Of a stretch of 64,000 nucleotides of DNA, positions 32,674 to 41,813 are shown one piece after another. The DNA lies in assembly GCF_018866325.1 (NCBI RefSeq), contig NZ_CP076457.1, forward strand, positions 7,227,001 to 7,291,000, in the 5' to 3' direction. The DNA comes from Streptomyces sp. YPW6 (GTDB lineage: Bacteria > Actinomycetota > Actinomycetes > Streptomycetales > Streptomycetaceae). The notes under the pieces were generated by a model that did not search any database, had not been told where the DNA came from, and worked only from the letters and a program-made list of their open reading frames with translations. Position numbers and translations under genes: made by a program. Every line of letters starts with the position of its first letter. Positions within the stretch are counted from its first letter, which is position 1.

Positions 32674-34206
32674 ATGTCCTCACCCCGCCCCCGGTTACGC
32701 CCCGACGTCCTGTCCCGCGACATCCTCGCCTCGATCGTGGTGTTCCTCGTCGCCGTCCCCCTCTGCGTGGGGATCGCGGTAGCTTCCGGAGTCCCCGCCG
32801 AACTGGGCCTGGTCACGGGCATCGTCGGCGGCCTGGTCGCCGGCGCGATGCCGGGCAGCTCGCTCCAGGTCAGCGGTCCCGCCGCCGGGCTCACCGTCCT
32901 GGTGTACGAGGCCGTCACCACCCATGGCATCGCGGCCCTCGGCATCCTCGTCCTGGCCACCGGAATTCTCCAGGTCGGGCTGGGCCTCGTCGGCTTCGGC
33001 CGCTGGTTCCGCGCGATCTCGACCGCCGTCGTCCACGGCATGCTCGCCGGTATCGGTCTCGTACTGATCAGCAGCCAGCTCTACGCCATGGCCGGGGCCT
33101 CCGCCCCCGGCAGCGGTCTCGACAACCTGGCCGGCCTGCCGGAGCTCCTCACCCGGATCACGGGGGCCGCCGCCCTCTCCTCCGTGGCGATCGGCGTCGG
33201 CACCATCGCCGTACTGATCCTGTGGAAACGGCTTCCGGGACGTCTGCCCAGGATGCTTCCCGCCCCGCTGGCGGCCGTGGTGCCGGCCACCGCGGCGGTG
33301 GCGCTGTTCGACCCTCCCGTCGCCACCATCGAGGTCCGGGGACTGGCCGACTCGCTGCGGCTGACCGGACTGGACGACTTCGGTCTCCTGGCGGACGTCG
33401 GGCTTCTGGGAGCCGTCCTCGCCTTCACGCTCATCGCCTCGGCCGAATCCCTCTTCAGCGCCGCCGCCGTGGACCGGATGCACGACGGACCGCGCACCCA
33501 GTACAACAAGGAACTCGTCGCCCAGGGGGCGGGCAACACCCTCTGCGGTCTCGTCGGCGCGCTGCCCATGACCGCCGTCATCGTGCGCAGCGCGGCCAAT
33601 GTCCAGGCCGGCGCGTGCACCAAGGCGTCCCGGATCCTCCACGGGGTGTGGCTGCTGCTGTTCGCGGCGCTGTTCCCCGCCGTGCTCGGCCTGATCCCGG
33701 TGGCCGCCCTCGCCGGGGTGCTCGTCCACGCCGGCGCGAAGCTCATCCCCGTCACGGCCATCCGCCCGCTCTGGCGTGACCACCGGGGCGAGGCCGTCGT
33801 CCTGATCGCGACCGCGCTGGCCATCGTTCTCACGGACATGTTCATGGGAGTTCTGCTCGGCATCGGACTGGCCGTGGTCAAGACGGCGTGGGAGACCTCC
33901 GCGGTCCGCCTGGAGGTCGAGGAGCGCGCGGACCACACCACGGTCGTCCTGAGCGGCAGTGCCACCTTCCTGCGCCTGCCCCTGATCCTGGACACGCTGG
34001 AAGCCCTCCCGAAGGGCGGACCAGTGGAGCTCGACCTCTCCCGGCTGCGGCATCTGGACCACGCCTGCCGCACCGCGCTGGAGGCGTGGTCCACCCACAA
34101 CGGGACCCCCATGACCGCCGGACCGGAGGCGGACGGCGCTCCGCGCGAGAAGGCCCTCGCGGCCGCCTCGCCGGACGGCCGGGGGCCCACGCCGCGCGGA
34201 CGGTAG
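32674..34206 (+). CDS. SulP family anion/bicarbonate transporter (copy 1)
   Basis: 510 residues. It has 10 or more membrane helices with the SulP signature region (GIVGGLVAGAMPGSSLQVSGP) and the conserved SAAAVDRMHDGPRTQYNKEL loop. A C-terminal STAS domain follows (TTVVLSGSATFLRLPLILD, about residues 425-485). In this pairing with carbonic anhydrase, bicarbonate uptake is the most likely role (BicA-like), though sulfate is possible. It is paralogous to the gene at 48176-49645. Confidence 0.9.
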   Translation: MSSPRPRLRPDVLSRDILASIVVFLVAVPLCVGIAVASGVPAELGLVTGIVGGLVAGAMPGSSLQVSGPAAGLTVLVYEAVTTHGIAALGILVLATGILQVGLGLVGFGRWFRAISTAVVHGMLAGIGLVLISSQLYAMAGASAPGSGLDNLAGLPELLTRITGAAALSSVAIGVGTIAVLILWKRLPGRLPRMLPAPLAAVVPATAAVALFDPPVATIEVRGLADSLRLTGLDDFGLLADVGLLGAVLAFTLIASAESLFSAAAVDRMHDGPRTQYNKELVAQGAGNTLCGLVGALPMTAVIVRSAANVQAGACTKASRILHGVWLLLFAALFPAVLGLIPVAALAGVLVHAGAKLIPVTAIRPLWRDHRGEAVVLIATALAIVLTDMFMGVLLGIGLAVVKTAWETSAVRLEVEERADHTTVVLSGSATFLRLPLILDTLEALPKGGPVELDLSRLRHLDHACRTALEAWSTHNGTPMTAGPEADGAPREKALAAASPDGRGPTPRGR

Positions 34207-34377
34207 CCGGGCCCGCCCGTCCGGCCCGGCCGCAGGCCGACGACGGCCCGGGCGCCGCCCCGCGAGGACGGTGCCCGGGCCGCTGCGCCGCCCCGGGGTT
34301 CTCCGGGCGGTGCGTCACACCGCGCCGGGGCCGGGGGCTAGGTTGTGGGGGAGAGCCTGCGGGCAGCCGGACACGTG

Positions 34378-35709
34378 ATGGGGGCGATGATGGTCATGAA
34401 AAAGGGAAGCAACGTTCCGGTCCCGGGCGGCACCGTCCGCGTCGAAGTGGGGTGGCACGCCGCACCGGGCGCCCCCGATGTCGACGCCTCCGGGCTCCTG
34501 CTGGTGGCGGGCAGGGTCCGCAGCGACGCCGACTTCGTCTTCTACAACCAGCCCTCCCATGCCTCCGGCGCGGTCCGGCACGAGGGCAAGCGCACCGCTC
34601 CCGACGGTGTCACCGACACGCTCCTGGTCGACTTCGGCAGGGTCGAGCCCGCGATCGAGCGCATCGTCGTCGCGGCCTCGGCCGACGGCGGGACCTTCGG
34701 CCGGGTGGCCGGACTGTACGTGCGGATCACGGACGCGGCAAGCGGCGCCGAGCTGACCCGCTTCGACAGCACCGACGCCACGGTCGAGACCGCCTTCATC
34801 CTCGGCGAGCTGTACCTGCGCCAGGGCGCGTGGAAGTTCCGCGCGGTCGGGCAGGGGTACAGCACCGGCCTCGAAGGCCTGGCGACGGACTTCGGCATCT
34901 CCGTGGACGAACCGCAGCAGCCTCCGGCGGTACCGCAGACCCCGGCGGCCCCTCCCGCCCCCTCGCAGCCCCGGCCCGCCGCGACGCCTCCAGCACCGCC
35001 GGCCCCGGCGCCTCCCGCACCGGTCGCCCCGGCCCCTCCCGCCCCCGCGGCTCCGCCCGCGCCGGAGCCCGTACGGCTCACCAAGGTCACGCTGACCAAG
35101 AGCGCCCCGTCCGTCTCGCTCGCCAAGCAGGGCGGCACCTCCGGCGCGCTGCGCGTCAACCTCAACTGGGAGGTGCGCAAGCAGTTCAAGGGCTGGGGGG
35201 CGAAGCTGGGCAGGGCCGTCGCCATGCACGGCGATCTCGACCTCGACCTCTGCGCCCTGTACGAGCTCGCCGACGGTCGCAAGGGAGTGGTGCAGGCGCT
35301 CGGCAACGCCTTCGGCTCACTGCGTCAGCCGCCCTTCATCCACCTCGACGGCGACGACCGCACCGGCGCGGTCTCCACCGGCGAGAACATGACCATCAAC
35401 CTCGACCACAAGGACCTGCTGCGGCGCGTCCTGATCTTCGTCACCATCTACGAAGGCGCGCGGAGCTTCGCCGACCTCCACGCCACCGTCACCCTCCAGC
35501 CGCAGAACGGCGCACCCATCGACTTCTCCCTCGACGAGTGCACCGTGCCCTCCACCGTCTGCGCCCTCGCCCTCATCACCCACGACGGCGGCGACCTCAC
35601 CGTGCAGCGCGAGGCCCGCTACCTCGTCCCGGACCGGGGCGTCAGCCCCCAGCGCACCATCGACGCCGCATACGGCTGGGGCATGAACTGGACGCCCGGC
35701 CGCAAGTGA
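34378..35709 (+). CDS. TerD-family protein with two stress-protein domains
   Basis: 443 residues from ATG 34378; ATGs at 34387, 34390 and 34396 are also in frame. The first domain (about 7-180) is TerD/TerA-like with DADFVFYNQPSH and VDFGRVEPAIERIVVAAS. A Pro/Ala linker of about 60 residues (repeats of APPAP) joins the second TerD domain (about 240-443), with DLDLDLCALYELADG and LDGDDRTG, likely calcium-binding acidic loops. The family is tied to tellurite and general stress resistance. The neighbours are not other ter genes. Confidence 0.88.
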   Translation: MGAMMVMKKGSNVPVPGGTVRVEVGWHAAPGAPDVDASGLLLVAGRVRSDADFVFYNQPSHASGAVRHEGKRTAPDGVTDTLLVDFGRVEPAIERIVVAASADGGTFGRVAGLYVRITDAASGAELTRFDSTDATVETAFILGELYLRQGAWKFRAVGQGYSTGLEGLATDFGISVDEPQQPPAVPQTPAAPPAPSQPRPAATPPAPPAPAPPAPVAPAPPAPAAPPAPEPVRLTKVTLTKSAPSVSLAKQGGTSGALRVNLNWEVRKQFKGWGAKLGRAVAMHGDLDLDLCALYELADGRKGVVQALGNAFGSLRQPPFIHLDGDDRTGAVSTGENMTINLDHKDLLRRVLIFVTIYEGARSFADLHATVTLQPQNGAPIDFSLDECTVPSTVCALALITHDGGDLTVQREARYLVPDRGVSPQRTIDAAYGWGMNWTPGRK

Positions 35710-35761
35710 CGGCCGGCCACCGCACCCGACCGGACCGGCCGCGCGTCCGCCGGAGGCGTCG

Positions 35762-36943
35762 TCACCGGTCGGGCGCGGCCTCCGGGCGCGCGTAGGTGCG
35801 CCCCTTCCAGGCCGCGCCCCGCCCCCGGTAGTGCTGCACGGCCGAGTCGACGGTCATCAGCAGGTACAGCACCGCCGTCAGCGGCAGCAGCGGCCCCAGC
35901 CACAGAGACTGCCGGTAGTACCGGAGCATCGGCAGATACGTCACCGTCATCACCGCCCACGCCGCGCCCCCCGCCCAGGCCGCCGGCGCGTCACCCGTCA
36001 GCACCCCCGCCACCAGCGTCGCGGGGGGCGCCGCGTAGACGAGCAGCAGCCCCGGGACCGTCCCCGCCAGCAGCAGCGGGCTGTGCCGCAACTGCGCGTA
36101 CGCGCTGCGTGCGACCATCCGCCACAGATCCGCGAGCCGCGGATACGGCCGCACACTGTCCACGCGCTCCGCGAGCCCCAGCCAGATCCGGCCGCCGCCG
36201 CGCCGCACCTGTCGCGCCAGCGACACGTCGTCGATCACCGCCTGCCGGATCGACTCCGGGATCCGCGCCCGCTCGGCGGCCTCCGTACGCAGCAGGACAC
36301 AGCCCCCCGCCGCGGCGGCCGTCCGCGACCGGGCGCTGTTCACCCGGCGGAAGGGATAGAGCTGCCCGAAGAAGTAGACGAACGCGGGCACCACCAGGCG
36401 CTCCCAGACGCTCTCCACCCGCAGCCGCGCCATCTGCGACACCAGGTCGAATCCGCCGGGGCCGCCGGGACCGGCCGCGGCCACCAGATCGCGCAGGCTG
36501 TCCGGCTCGTGCGCGATGTCCGCGTCGGTCAGCAGCAGGAAGTCCGGCTTGTCCCGGCGGGCCACCGCGATCCCGTGCCGCAGGGCCCACAGCTTGCCCG
36601 TCCAGCCCCCCTCGGGCTCGCCGGGCGTCACCACCGTCAGCGGGAGACCGCCGTAGCGGGCGGCCAGCTCCCGGGCCAGCCGCCCGGTGCCGTCGCTGCT
36701 GCAGTCGTCGACGAGGACGATCCGCGCATCCCCCGGATAGTCCTGGACGAGCAGTGACGGCAGGCTCACCGGCAGCATCGCCGCCTCGTCGCGGGCGGGC
36801 ACCACCACCGCCACCGACGGCCAGCGCGCCGGGTCGCCGCGCCGGGGGAGCCGCTGGTCCGTCCGCCAGTAGAAGCCCTGGCCCAGCAGCAGCCACACCC
36901 ACGCGATCAGCGAACCCACGGCGATCCAGGCAACGGCGCTCAT
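35762..36943 (-). CDS. Family 2 glycosyltransferase, HpnB-like
   Basis: 393 residues. An N-terminal membrane anchor (VAWIAVGSLIAWVWLLLGQG) precedes the GT-A domain, with VVVPARDEAAMLP, the donor motif VLVDDCSSDGT, metal-binding LLTDADIAHEP and the acceptor motif DDVSLARQVRRGG. Three C-terminal helices follow. It resembles hopene-associated glycosyltransferase HpnB; no hopanoid gene is seen here, so the assignment to that pathway is tentative. It is divergent from the racemase at 37002. Confidence 0.83.
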   Translation of the reverse strand: MSAVAWIAVGSLIAWVWLLLGQGFYWRTDQRLPRRGDPARWPSVAVVVPARDEAAMLPVSLPSLLVQDYPGDARIVLVDDCSSDGTGRLARELAARYGGLPLTVVTPGEPEGGWTGKLWALRHGIAVARRDKPDFLLLTDADIAHEPDSLRDLVAAAGPGGPGGFDLVSQMARLRVESVWERLVVPAFVYFFGQLYPFRRVNSARSRTAAAAGGCVLLRTEAAERARIPESIRQAVIDDVSLARQVRRGGGRIWLGLAERVDSVRPYPRLADLWRMVARSAYAQLRHSPLLLAGTVPGLLLVYAAPPATLVAGVLTGDAPAAWAGGAAWAVMTVTYLPMLRYYRQSLWLGPLLPLTAVLYLLMTVDSAVQHYRGRGAAWKGRTYARPEAAPDR

Positions 36944-37001
36944 CCGCCGAAGTCTGCCCCACTGAGCCCGGTTCGCAAGGGCTGTCGGCTAGGGTGACCG
37001 G

Positions 37002-37787
37002 GTGAAGATCGCGCTCATGGACTCCGGAATCGGCCTGCTGGCGGCAGCGGCCGCCGTGCGCCGCCTGCGGCCCGACGCCGAGCTGGTGCTCTCCTCCGAC
37101 CCGGGCTCGATGCCCTGGGGGCCCCGTACCCCCGAGGACCTGACCGCCCGTGCCCTGGACGTGGCCCGTGCCGCGGCGGCCCAGGGACCCGACGCGCTGA
37201 TCATCGCCTGCAACACGGCCTCGGTCCACGCCCTGCCGACGATCCGCGCCGAGCTGGAGCCCGCCCTGCCGGTCATCGGCACGGTCCCCGCGATCAAGCC
37301 CGCGGCCGCGGGCGGCGGCTCCGTCGCCATCTGGGCCACCCCGGCCACCACCGGCAGCCCCTACCAGCGCGGACTGATCGCCGAGTTCGGCGGCTCCGCC
37401 CAGGTCACCGAGGTCCCCTGCCCCGGACTCGCCGACGCCGTGGAGCACGGCGACGAGGCCGCGATCGACCGGGCCGTCGCGGCGGCCGCCGCCCTCACCC
37501 CCTCCGACGTGCGCGCCGTCGTGCTCGGCTGCACCCACTACGAGCTGGTCGCCACCCGGATCCGCGACGCCGTGCAGCGCCCCGGCCGCCCGCCGCTCGC
37601 CCTGCACGCCTCCGCCGGGGCGGTCGCCGCCCAGGCGCTGCGCCGGATCGGCGCGGAACCCACCCCGACGGCCGCACCCTCCGGGGGCCTCACCGTGCTG
37701 CGGGCCGGCCGGGTCGCCGCCCTGCCGGACGCCGCCCTGACCTACGCGGAAGGCCGGATCCTGGCCGCCGGAGCGCCCGTCCGCTGA
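37002..37787 (+). CDS. Aspartate/glutamate racemase family protein
   Basis: 261 residues from GTG 37002. The MurI-type motifs are present: MDSGIGLLAAAAAV at the N-terminus, first catalytic Cys in IACNTASVH and second Cys in LGCTHYEL. Glutamate racemases supply D-Glu for peptidoglycan; this may be the housekeeping MurI or a paralogue. It differs from the usual start DSGVGGLT by lacking the second Gly. Single-gene transcription unit. Confidence 0.82.
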   Translation: MKIALMDSGIGLLAAAAAVRRLRPDAELVLSSDPGSMPWGPRTPEDLTARALDVARAAAAQGPDALIIACNTASVHALPTIRAELEPALPVIGTVPAIKPAAAGGGSVAIWATPATTGSPYQRGLIAEFGGSAQVTEVPCPGLADAVEHGDEAAIDRAVAAAAALTPSDVRAVVLGCTHYELVATRIRDAVQRPGRPPLALHASAGAVAAQALRRIGAEPTPTAAPSGGLTVLRAGRVAALPDAALTYAEGRILAAGAPVR

Positions 37788-38107
37788 CCGCGCGCCCGGC
37801 CGGGCACGGGTCCGGGCATGCCGGGGCGCTGTCGCGTACCGGTGCCGTGGCGCGGGCCGTGACAGACGCTCTGCGATGTGCACGGCTCGCCCGCTGAAAG
37901 GGGCCGGACCCAGGTCGGCATCCCCGCCCGTCTGCCGGAGCAGGCCCAGCATCGCTCCCCGGTGCGGCGCGGTGCGGTGCGGTGCCGAGCCGGAGTGCCC
38001 GCCCTCTCGATTCCGGGCCCACTTTCTCCGCTGTTCCTTCACGGGACGGTCACAGGTCTCGCTAGGCTCCTGGACGCTGCATCCGCACCATCGAGGGGGG
38101 ATTCCTC
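37788..38107. other. Intergenic region before the lamin-tail protein
   Basis: 320 bp with no supported gene. A short tandem GCGGT stretch occurs at about 37963-37985. The 3' end has a strong ribosome binding site (GAGGGGGG) for the secreted protein. Confidence 0.5.
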
Positions 38108-38611
38108 ATGCATGCCCGGCATGCCCTGACCGCTGCCACCACCGCCGCTTCGGTCCTCGCGCTCGGCCTCGCGGCCACTGCCCCGGCCCAGGCGGCCGAG
38201 TACTCGTCGGCCCTGAAGATCAGGGGCGTCCAGTACGACGCCCCCGGGCGCGACTCCAACAAGTGCTCCGGCGGCAACACGAAGAACGAGTACCTGACGA
38301 TCAAGAACTACTCGCGTACCACGACGGTGAACCTCAAGGGGTACGTCGTCAAGGACGCCGCGGGCAACAGGTTCACCTTCCGGTCGAACCACACGCTGCA
38401 GCCCGGCGACTACGTCAAGCTGCGCGGCAACCACGGCACCGACTCCGACGCCAAGAACGTCGTCTACCGGCAGAACTGCAACTTCATATGGAACAACGAC
38501 AAGGACACCATCTACCTGTACAAGCCCTCCGGCGCCCGCGCCGACGTGCACGCGTACACGAAGAAGGCCAACGACCGCGACGGCAATGGCTACATCACGT
38601 ACCACGGCTGA
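38108..38611 (+). CDS. Secreted lamin-tail domain protein
   Basis: 167 residues. The Sec signal peptide (LTAATTAASVLALGLAATAPAQA) is probably cleaved after AQA near residue 29. The mature part is a single lamin-tail (LTD) Ig-like domain: KIRGVQYDAPGRDS, NEYLTIKNYSRTTTVNLKGY, then VVKDAAGNRFTF and LQPGDYVKLRGN. Two Cys (CSGG, QNCNFIW) may form a disulfide. Such short secreted LTD proteins are common in Streptomyces; the function is unknown, possibly surface or DNA/protein binding. Third codon positions and the SD sequence are strong. Confidence 0.87.
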   Translation: MHARHALTAATTAASVLALGLAATAPAQAAEYSSALKIRGVQYDAPGRDSNKCSGGNTKNEYLTIKNYSRTTTVNLKGYVVKDAAGNRFTFRSNHTLQPGDYVKLRGNHGTDSDAKNVVYRQNCNFIWNNDKDTIYLYKPSGARADVHAYTKKANDRDGNGYITYHG

Positions 38612-38688
38612 CCCGCCCGCCGCGCTGACGTTCCCGTGAACGGCGCGCGCCCGGCCGCCGCCCGGCCCCTGCCCGGCGGCGGCCGGGA

Positions 38689-38728
38689 CCGTGATCGACG
38701 GTTCGCCGCGGCGAACCACCTATCACGG
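38689..38728. promoter_or_regulatory. Two-part palindrome
   Basis: CCGTGAT, 4-nt gap, GGTTCGCCG|CGGCGAACC, 4-nt gap, ATCACGG. The inner 18 bp and outer 7-bp arms are both perfect. It lies 77 bp after the lamin-tail gene and 123 bp before the PH-domain gene, so it may be a terminator or an operator. Confidence 0.5.
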
Positions 38729-38851
38729 TGCGACGCGGAGGGGAGAGGGGCTCATGGAGCCATCGGCGTCCGCGGCAGGAGACGGCCCCGCTCGCCCGAT
38801 CGGCCCCCGCAGCCCCGGCCGGGAGCCCGGAACACGGCTACGCTGCTGAAC

Positions 38852-39415
38852 ATGACCGACCACCCCGAGACTGCGAGGCACGGGTCGAGCCAGGCGCCGC
38901 CCGCGGAGTGGAACGGCCGGGCCACCAACCGGCTCCAGTGGCTGCTGGCCCTCGCGGGCGCGGGATGTGTGGCCCTCGGCATCGAACTCGCCGTCGACGG
39001 AGCGTGGACCTCGGGCATCGCCCCGCTGCTCATGTCCGTGATCGGCTGCCTCGCCGCCGGCCTGCTGATCCTCTTCGGCACCCTCGCCTTCGTCCATGTG
39101 GCCGTCAGGGTCGACGGGGACAGCCTGGAGGTCCGCTGCGGCCATGCGGGCCTGCCGCGCCGCCGGATCCTGCTCAGCCATGTCACGGGCGCGGAGTTCG
39201 TCCCCCGGATCAATCCGCGCGAGTGGGGCGGCTGGGGCTATCGCTGGCGCCCCGAGCAGGGCACCGCCGTGGTGGTCCGCAAGGGCGAGGGCATGGCTCT
39301 GCGCCTCGGCGACGGGCGCACCTTCACCGTCACGGTCGACGACGCGGAGACGGCCGTACGGTTCATCCGCAACCGCCTGCACCTGGCGTCACCGGGGAAA
39401 CGGCCCGGCGACTGA
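38852..39415 (+). CDS. Small membrane protein, PH-like
   Basis: 187 residues from ATG 38852. Two membrane helices (LQWLLALAGAGCVALGIEL and LLMSVIGCLAAGLLILFGTLAFVH, about 27-85) are followed by a cytoplasmic beta-rich domain (VRVDGDSLEVRCGHAG, RILLSHVTGAEFVPRI, TAVVVRKGEGMALRLGDG) resembling the PH-like domains of small actinobacterial membrane proteins. Function unknown. It precedes lnt on the same strand by about 250 bp. Confidence 0.78.
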   Translation: MTDHPETARHGSSQAPPAEWNGRATNRLQWLLALAGAGCVALGIELAVDGAWTSGIAPLLMSVIGCLAAGLLILFGTLAFVHVAVRVDGDSLEVRCGHAGLPRRRILLSHVTGAEFVPRINPREWGGWGYRWRPEQGTAVVVRKGEGMALRLGDGRTFTVTVDDAETAVRFIRNRLHLASPGKRPGD

Positions 39416-39662
39416 CCGGGCGGTCCGGGCGGCGAGCACCCTGTCCGACGTCCGTGCGGTCCCGGCGGCGGGCAGCTTGCCCGGTGGCCGGGTGGTGTGC
39501 GCGGCGGGGACCTCGTGCGGTGGCCCGGCGGTCCCGGTGCCCGGCAGCCCCGCCTCCGGCATCCGCGCCGGTCCGGCGGCGAGCCGCCCCGGGGCCCCAG
39601 GAGCCCCGCCCCCGCGCAGGTCGCCACCGCCGCTCACAGCCGCCCACCGTAGACTCCGGCGG

Positions 39663-41267
39663 GTGAGCGCCACCATGACACCCGTCGACGATTCGCCGGC
39701 CCCGGCAACCCCCCGGGCCGCCCGGCTGCCCCGGAAGCTCCTCCGCCCGGCCGCCGCCGTGCTGTCCGGGCTCCTGCTCTACGCGAGCTTCCCGCCCCGG
39801 ACCGTGTGGTGGCTCGTGCTGCCCGGGTTCGCGCTGCTCGGCTGGGTGCTGCACGGGCGCCGGCTGCGTGCCGCGTTCGGCCTCGGCCTCCTGGCGGGGC
39901 TCGGCTTCATGCTGCCGCTGCTGCACTGGACCGGTGAGGACGTCGGCCCGGTGCCGTGGCTGGCCCTGGCCGCCGCGGAGGGACTCTTCATCGCCGTGGG
40001 CTGCCTGGGCATCGCCGCGGTGACCCGCCTCGCGTACTGGCCCGTGTGGGCGGCGGCGGTCTGGACGCTGGACGAGGCGGTCCGCGCCCGCATCCCGTTC
40101 GGGGGCTTCCCGTGGGGCAAGATCGCCTTCGGCCAGTCCGAGAGCGCCTTCCTGCCGCTCGCGGCGCTCGGTGGCACCCCGCTGCTCTCCTTCGCCGTTG
40201 TGCTGTGCGGCTTCGGCCTCTGCGAGGCGGTGCGCCAGGTGCTGGCGTACCGGCGCACCGGGACGATCCCCCGCGCGGCCGTCGCCGGGGCCGCCGCGAG
40301 CGTCCTGGTACCCGTGGCGGGAGCCCTCGCCGCGCTGCCGCTGGTCGACGACTCGGCGGAGAACGGCACGGCCACCGTCGCCGCGATCCAGGGCAACGTG
40401 CCCCGCCTCGGCCTCGACTTCAACGCCCAGCGCCGCGCCGTCCTGGACAACCACGCCCGGCGCACCACCCAGCTGGCCGACGAGGTGAAGGAGGGCAGGG
40501 CGAAGCAGCCCGACTTCGTGCTGTGGCCGGAGAACTCCTCCGACCTCGACCCCTACCTCAACGCGGACGCCCGCCAGGTCATCGACGACGCGGTCCGGGC
40601 GATCGGCGTCCCCACGGTCGTCGGCTCGGTGGTCGAGAAGGGCTCCGACAGCCTCCGCAACACGCTGATCGAGTGGGACCCCGACCAGGGCCCGGTCGAC
40701 ACCTACGACAAGCGCCACATCCAGCCGTTCGGCGAGTACATGCCGATGCGCACGGTCGCCCGCTTCTTCAGCGAGGACGTGGACCGGGTGCAGCGCGAGT
40801 TCGTCCCCGGCACTGAGGTGGGCGTCTTCGACCTCGCGGGGACGAAGGTGGGGCTCGTGACCTGCTACGAGGCCGCCTTCGACGACGCCGTCCGCGACAC
40901 GGTCGAGCACGGCGGGCAGATGATCGCCGTACCGAGCAACAACGCGACCTTCGGGCGCAGCGAGATGACCTACCAGCAGCTGGCCATGTCCCAGGTGCGG
41001 GCCGTCGAGCACGGCCGGGCCGTCGTCGTCCCCGTCACCAGCGGGGTCAGCGCGGTGATCCGGCCCGACGGCACGATCGCGGAGAAGAGCGGGATGTTCA
41101 CCCCCGACGCCCTCGTCGAGGAGGTCCCGCTGCGCTCCTCGCTCACCCCCGCCACCCGGATGGGCCCGCTGCCCGAGGGCGTCATCGCCCTGCTGGCCCT
41201 GGCGGGCCTGGGCTGGGCGGGCGTCTCGGCCTTCCGGTCCCGCAAGGGCGGGGCCGTCGGGCCATAG
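39663..41267 (+). CDS. lnt: Apolipoprotein N-acyltransferase
   Basis: 534 residues from GTG 39663; ATG 39675 is an alternative. Six or so N-terminal helices (from LLRPAAAVLSGLLLYASF) are followed by a nitrilase-like domain with the catalytic Glu-Lys-Cys set: Glu in VLWPENSSDLD, Lys in YDKRHIQPFGEYMP and Cys in LVTCYEAAF. A final helix (LPEGVIALLALAGLGWAGV) anchors the C-terminus. It adds the third acyl chain to lipoproteins in the membrane. Streptomyces carry one or two Lnt paralogues. Confidence 0.92.
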   Translation: MSATMTPVDDSPAPATPRAARLPRKLLRPAAAVLSGLLLYASFPPRTVWWLVLPGFALLGWVLHGRRLRAAFGLGLLAGLGFMLPLLHWTGEDVGPVPWLALAAAEGLFIAVGCLGIAAVTRLAYWPVWAAAVWTLDEAVRARIPFGGFPWGKIAFGQSESAFLPLAALGGTPLLSFAVVLCGFGLCEAVRQVLAYRRTGTIPRAAVAGAAASVLVPVAGALAALPLVDDSAENGTATVAAIQGNVPRLGLDFNAQRRAVLDNHARRTTQLADEVKEGRAKQPDFVLWPENSSDLDPYLNADARQVIDDAVRAIGVPTVVGSVVEKGSDSLRNTLIEWDPDQGPVDTYDKRHIQPFGEYMPMRTVARFFSEDVDRVQREFVPGTEVGVFDLAGTKVGLVTCYEAAFDDAVRDTVEHGGQMIAVPSNNATFGRSEMTYQQLAMSQVRAVEHGRAVVVPVTSGVSAVIRPDGTIAEKSGMFTPDALVEEVPLRSSLTPATRMGPLPEGVIALLALAGLGWAGVSAFRSRKGGAVGP

Positions 41268-41297
41268 TGCCTGATCCGGCCGCGTAGGCTCGGATCC

Positions 41298-41780
41298 ATG
41301 GCTACTCCCGACTTCATCCGTGACATCCGTGCCACCGCCGGGCACCAGCTGCTCCTGCTGCCCGGCGTGACCGCCGTCGTGCTCGACGACGAGAGCCGAG
41401 TGCTGCTGAACCGGCGCGTGGACACGGGGAAGTGGGCGGTCATCGGGGGGATCTCCGAACCCGGGGAGGAGCCGGCCGCGACGGCGGAGCGCGAGGTACT
41501 GGAGGAGACGGGCGTGCACTGTGCGGCCGAGCGGGTGGTGCTCACCCAGGCGCTGCAGCCCGTGCGGTACGCCAACGGCGACCACTGCCAGTACCTGGAC
41601 ATCACCTTCCGCTGCCGGGCGACCGGCGGCGAGGCGCGGGTCGCCGATGACGAGTCGCTGGAGGTGGGCTGGTTCCCGCTGGACGGGCTGCCGCCGCTCG
41701 GCGAGTTCGCCCTGTTCCGGATCAAGCAGGCCCTCACCGATGGCCCCGCCTGGTTCCAGCCCACCCCGCGCACGACCTGA
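41298..41780 (+). CDS. Nudix hydrolase
   Basis: 160 residues. The Nudix box is complete: GGISEPGE, then REVLEETG (G-x5-E-x7-RE-x2-EE-x-G, about residues 56-78). The short N-terminal extension (FIRDIRATAGHQLLLLPG) is typical of a streptomycete subfamily. It hydrolyses nucleoside-diphosphate-linked compounds; substrate unknown. It begins 30 bp after lnt and may share its transcript. A hairpin follows. Confidence 0.9.
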   Translation: MATPDFIRDIRATAGHQLLLLPGVTAVVLDDESRVLLNRRVDTGKWAVIGGISEPGEEPAATAEREVLEETGVHCAAERVVLTQALQPVRYANGDHCQYLDITFRCRATGGEARVADDESLEVGWFPLDGLPPLGEFALFRIKQALTDGPAWFQPTPRTT

Positions 41781-41803
41781 ACCCCTCCGTCCCGACGGGG
41801 GTT
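41780..41803. terminator. Bidirectional terminator hairpin between convergent genes
   Basis: AACCC-(2-nt bulge)-CCGT paired with ACGG-GGGTT around a tetraloop. It lies between the Nudix and ceramidase stop codons. Confidence 0.55.
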
Positions 41804-41813
41804 CCTGCCGCCC

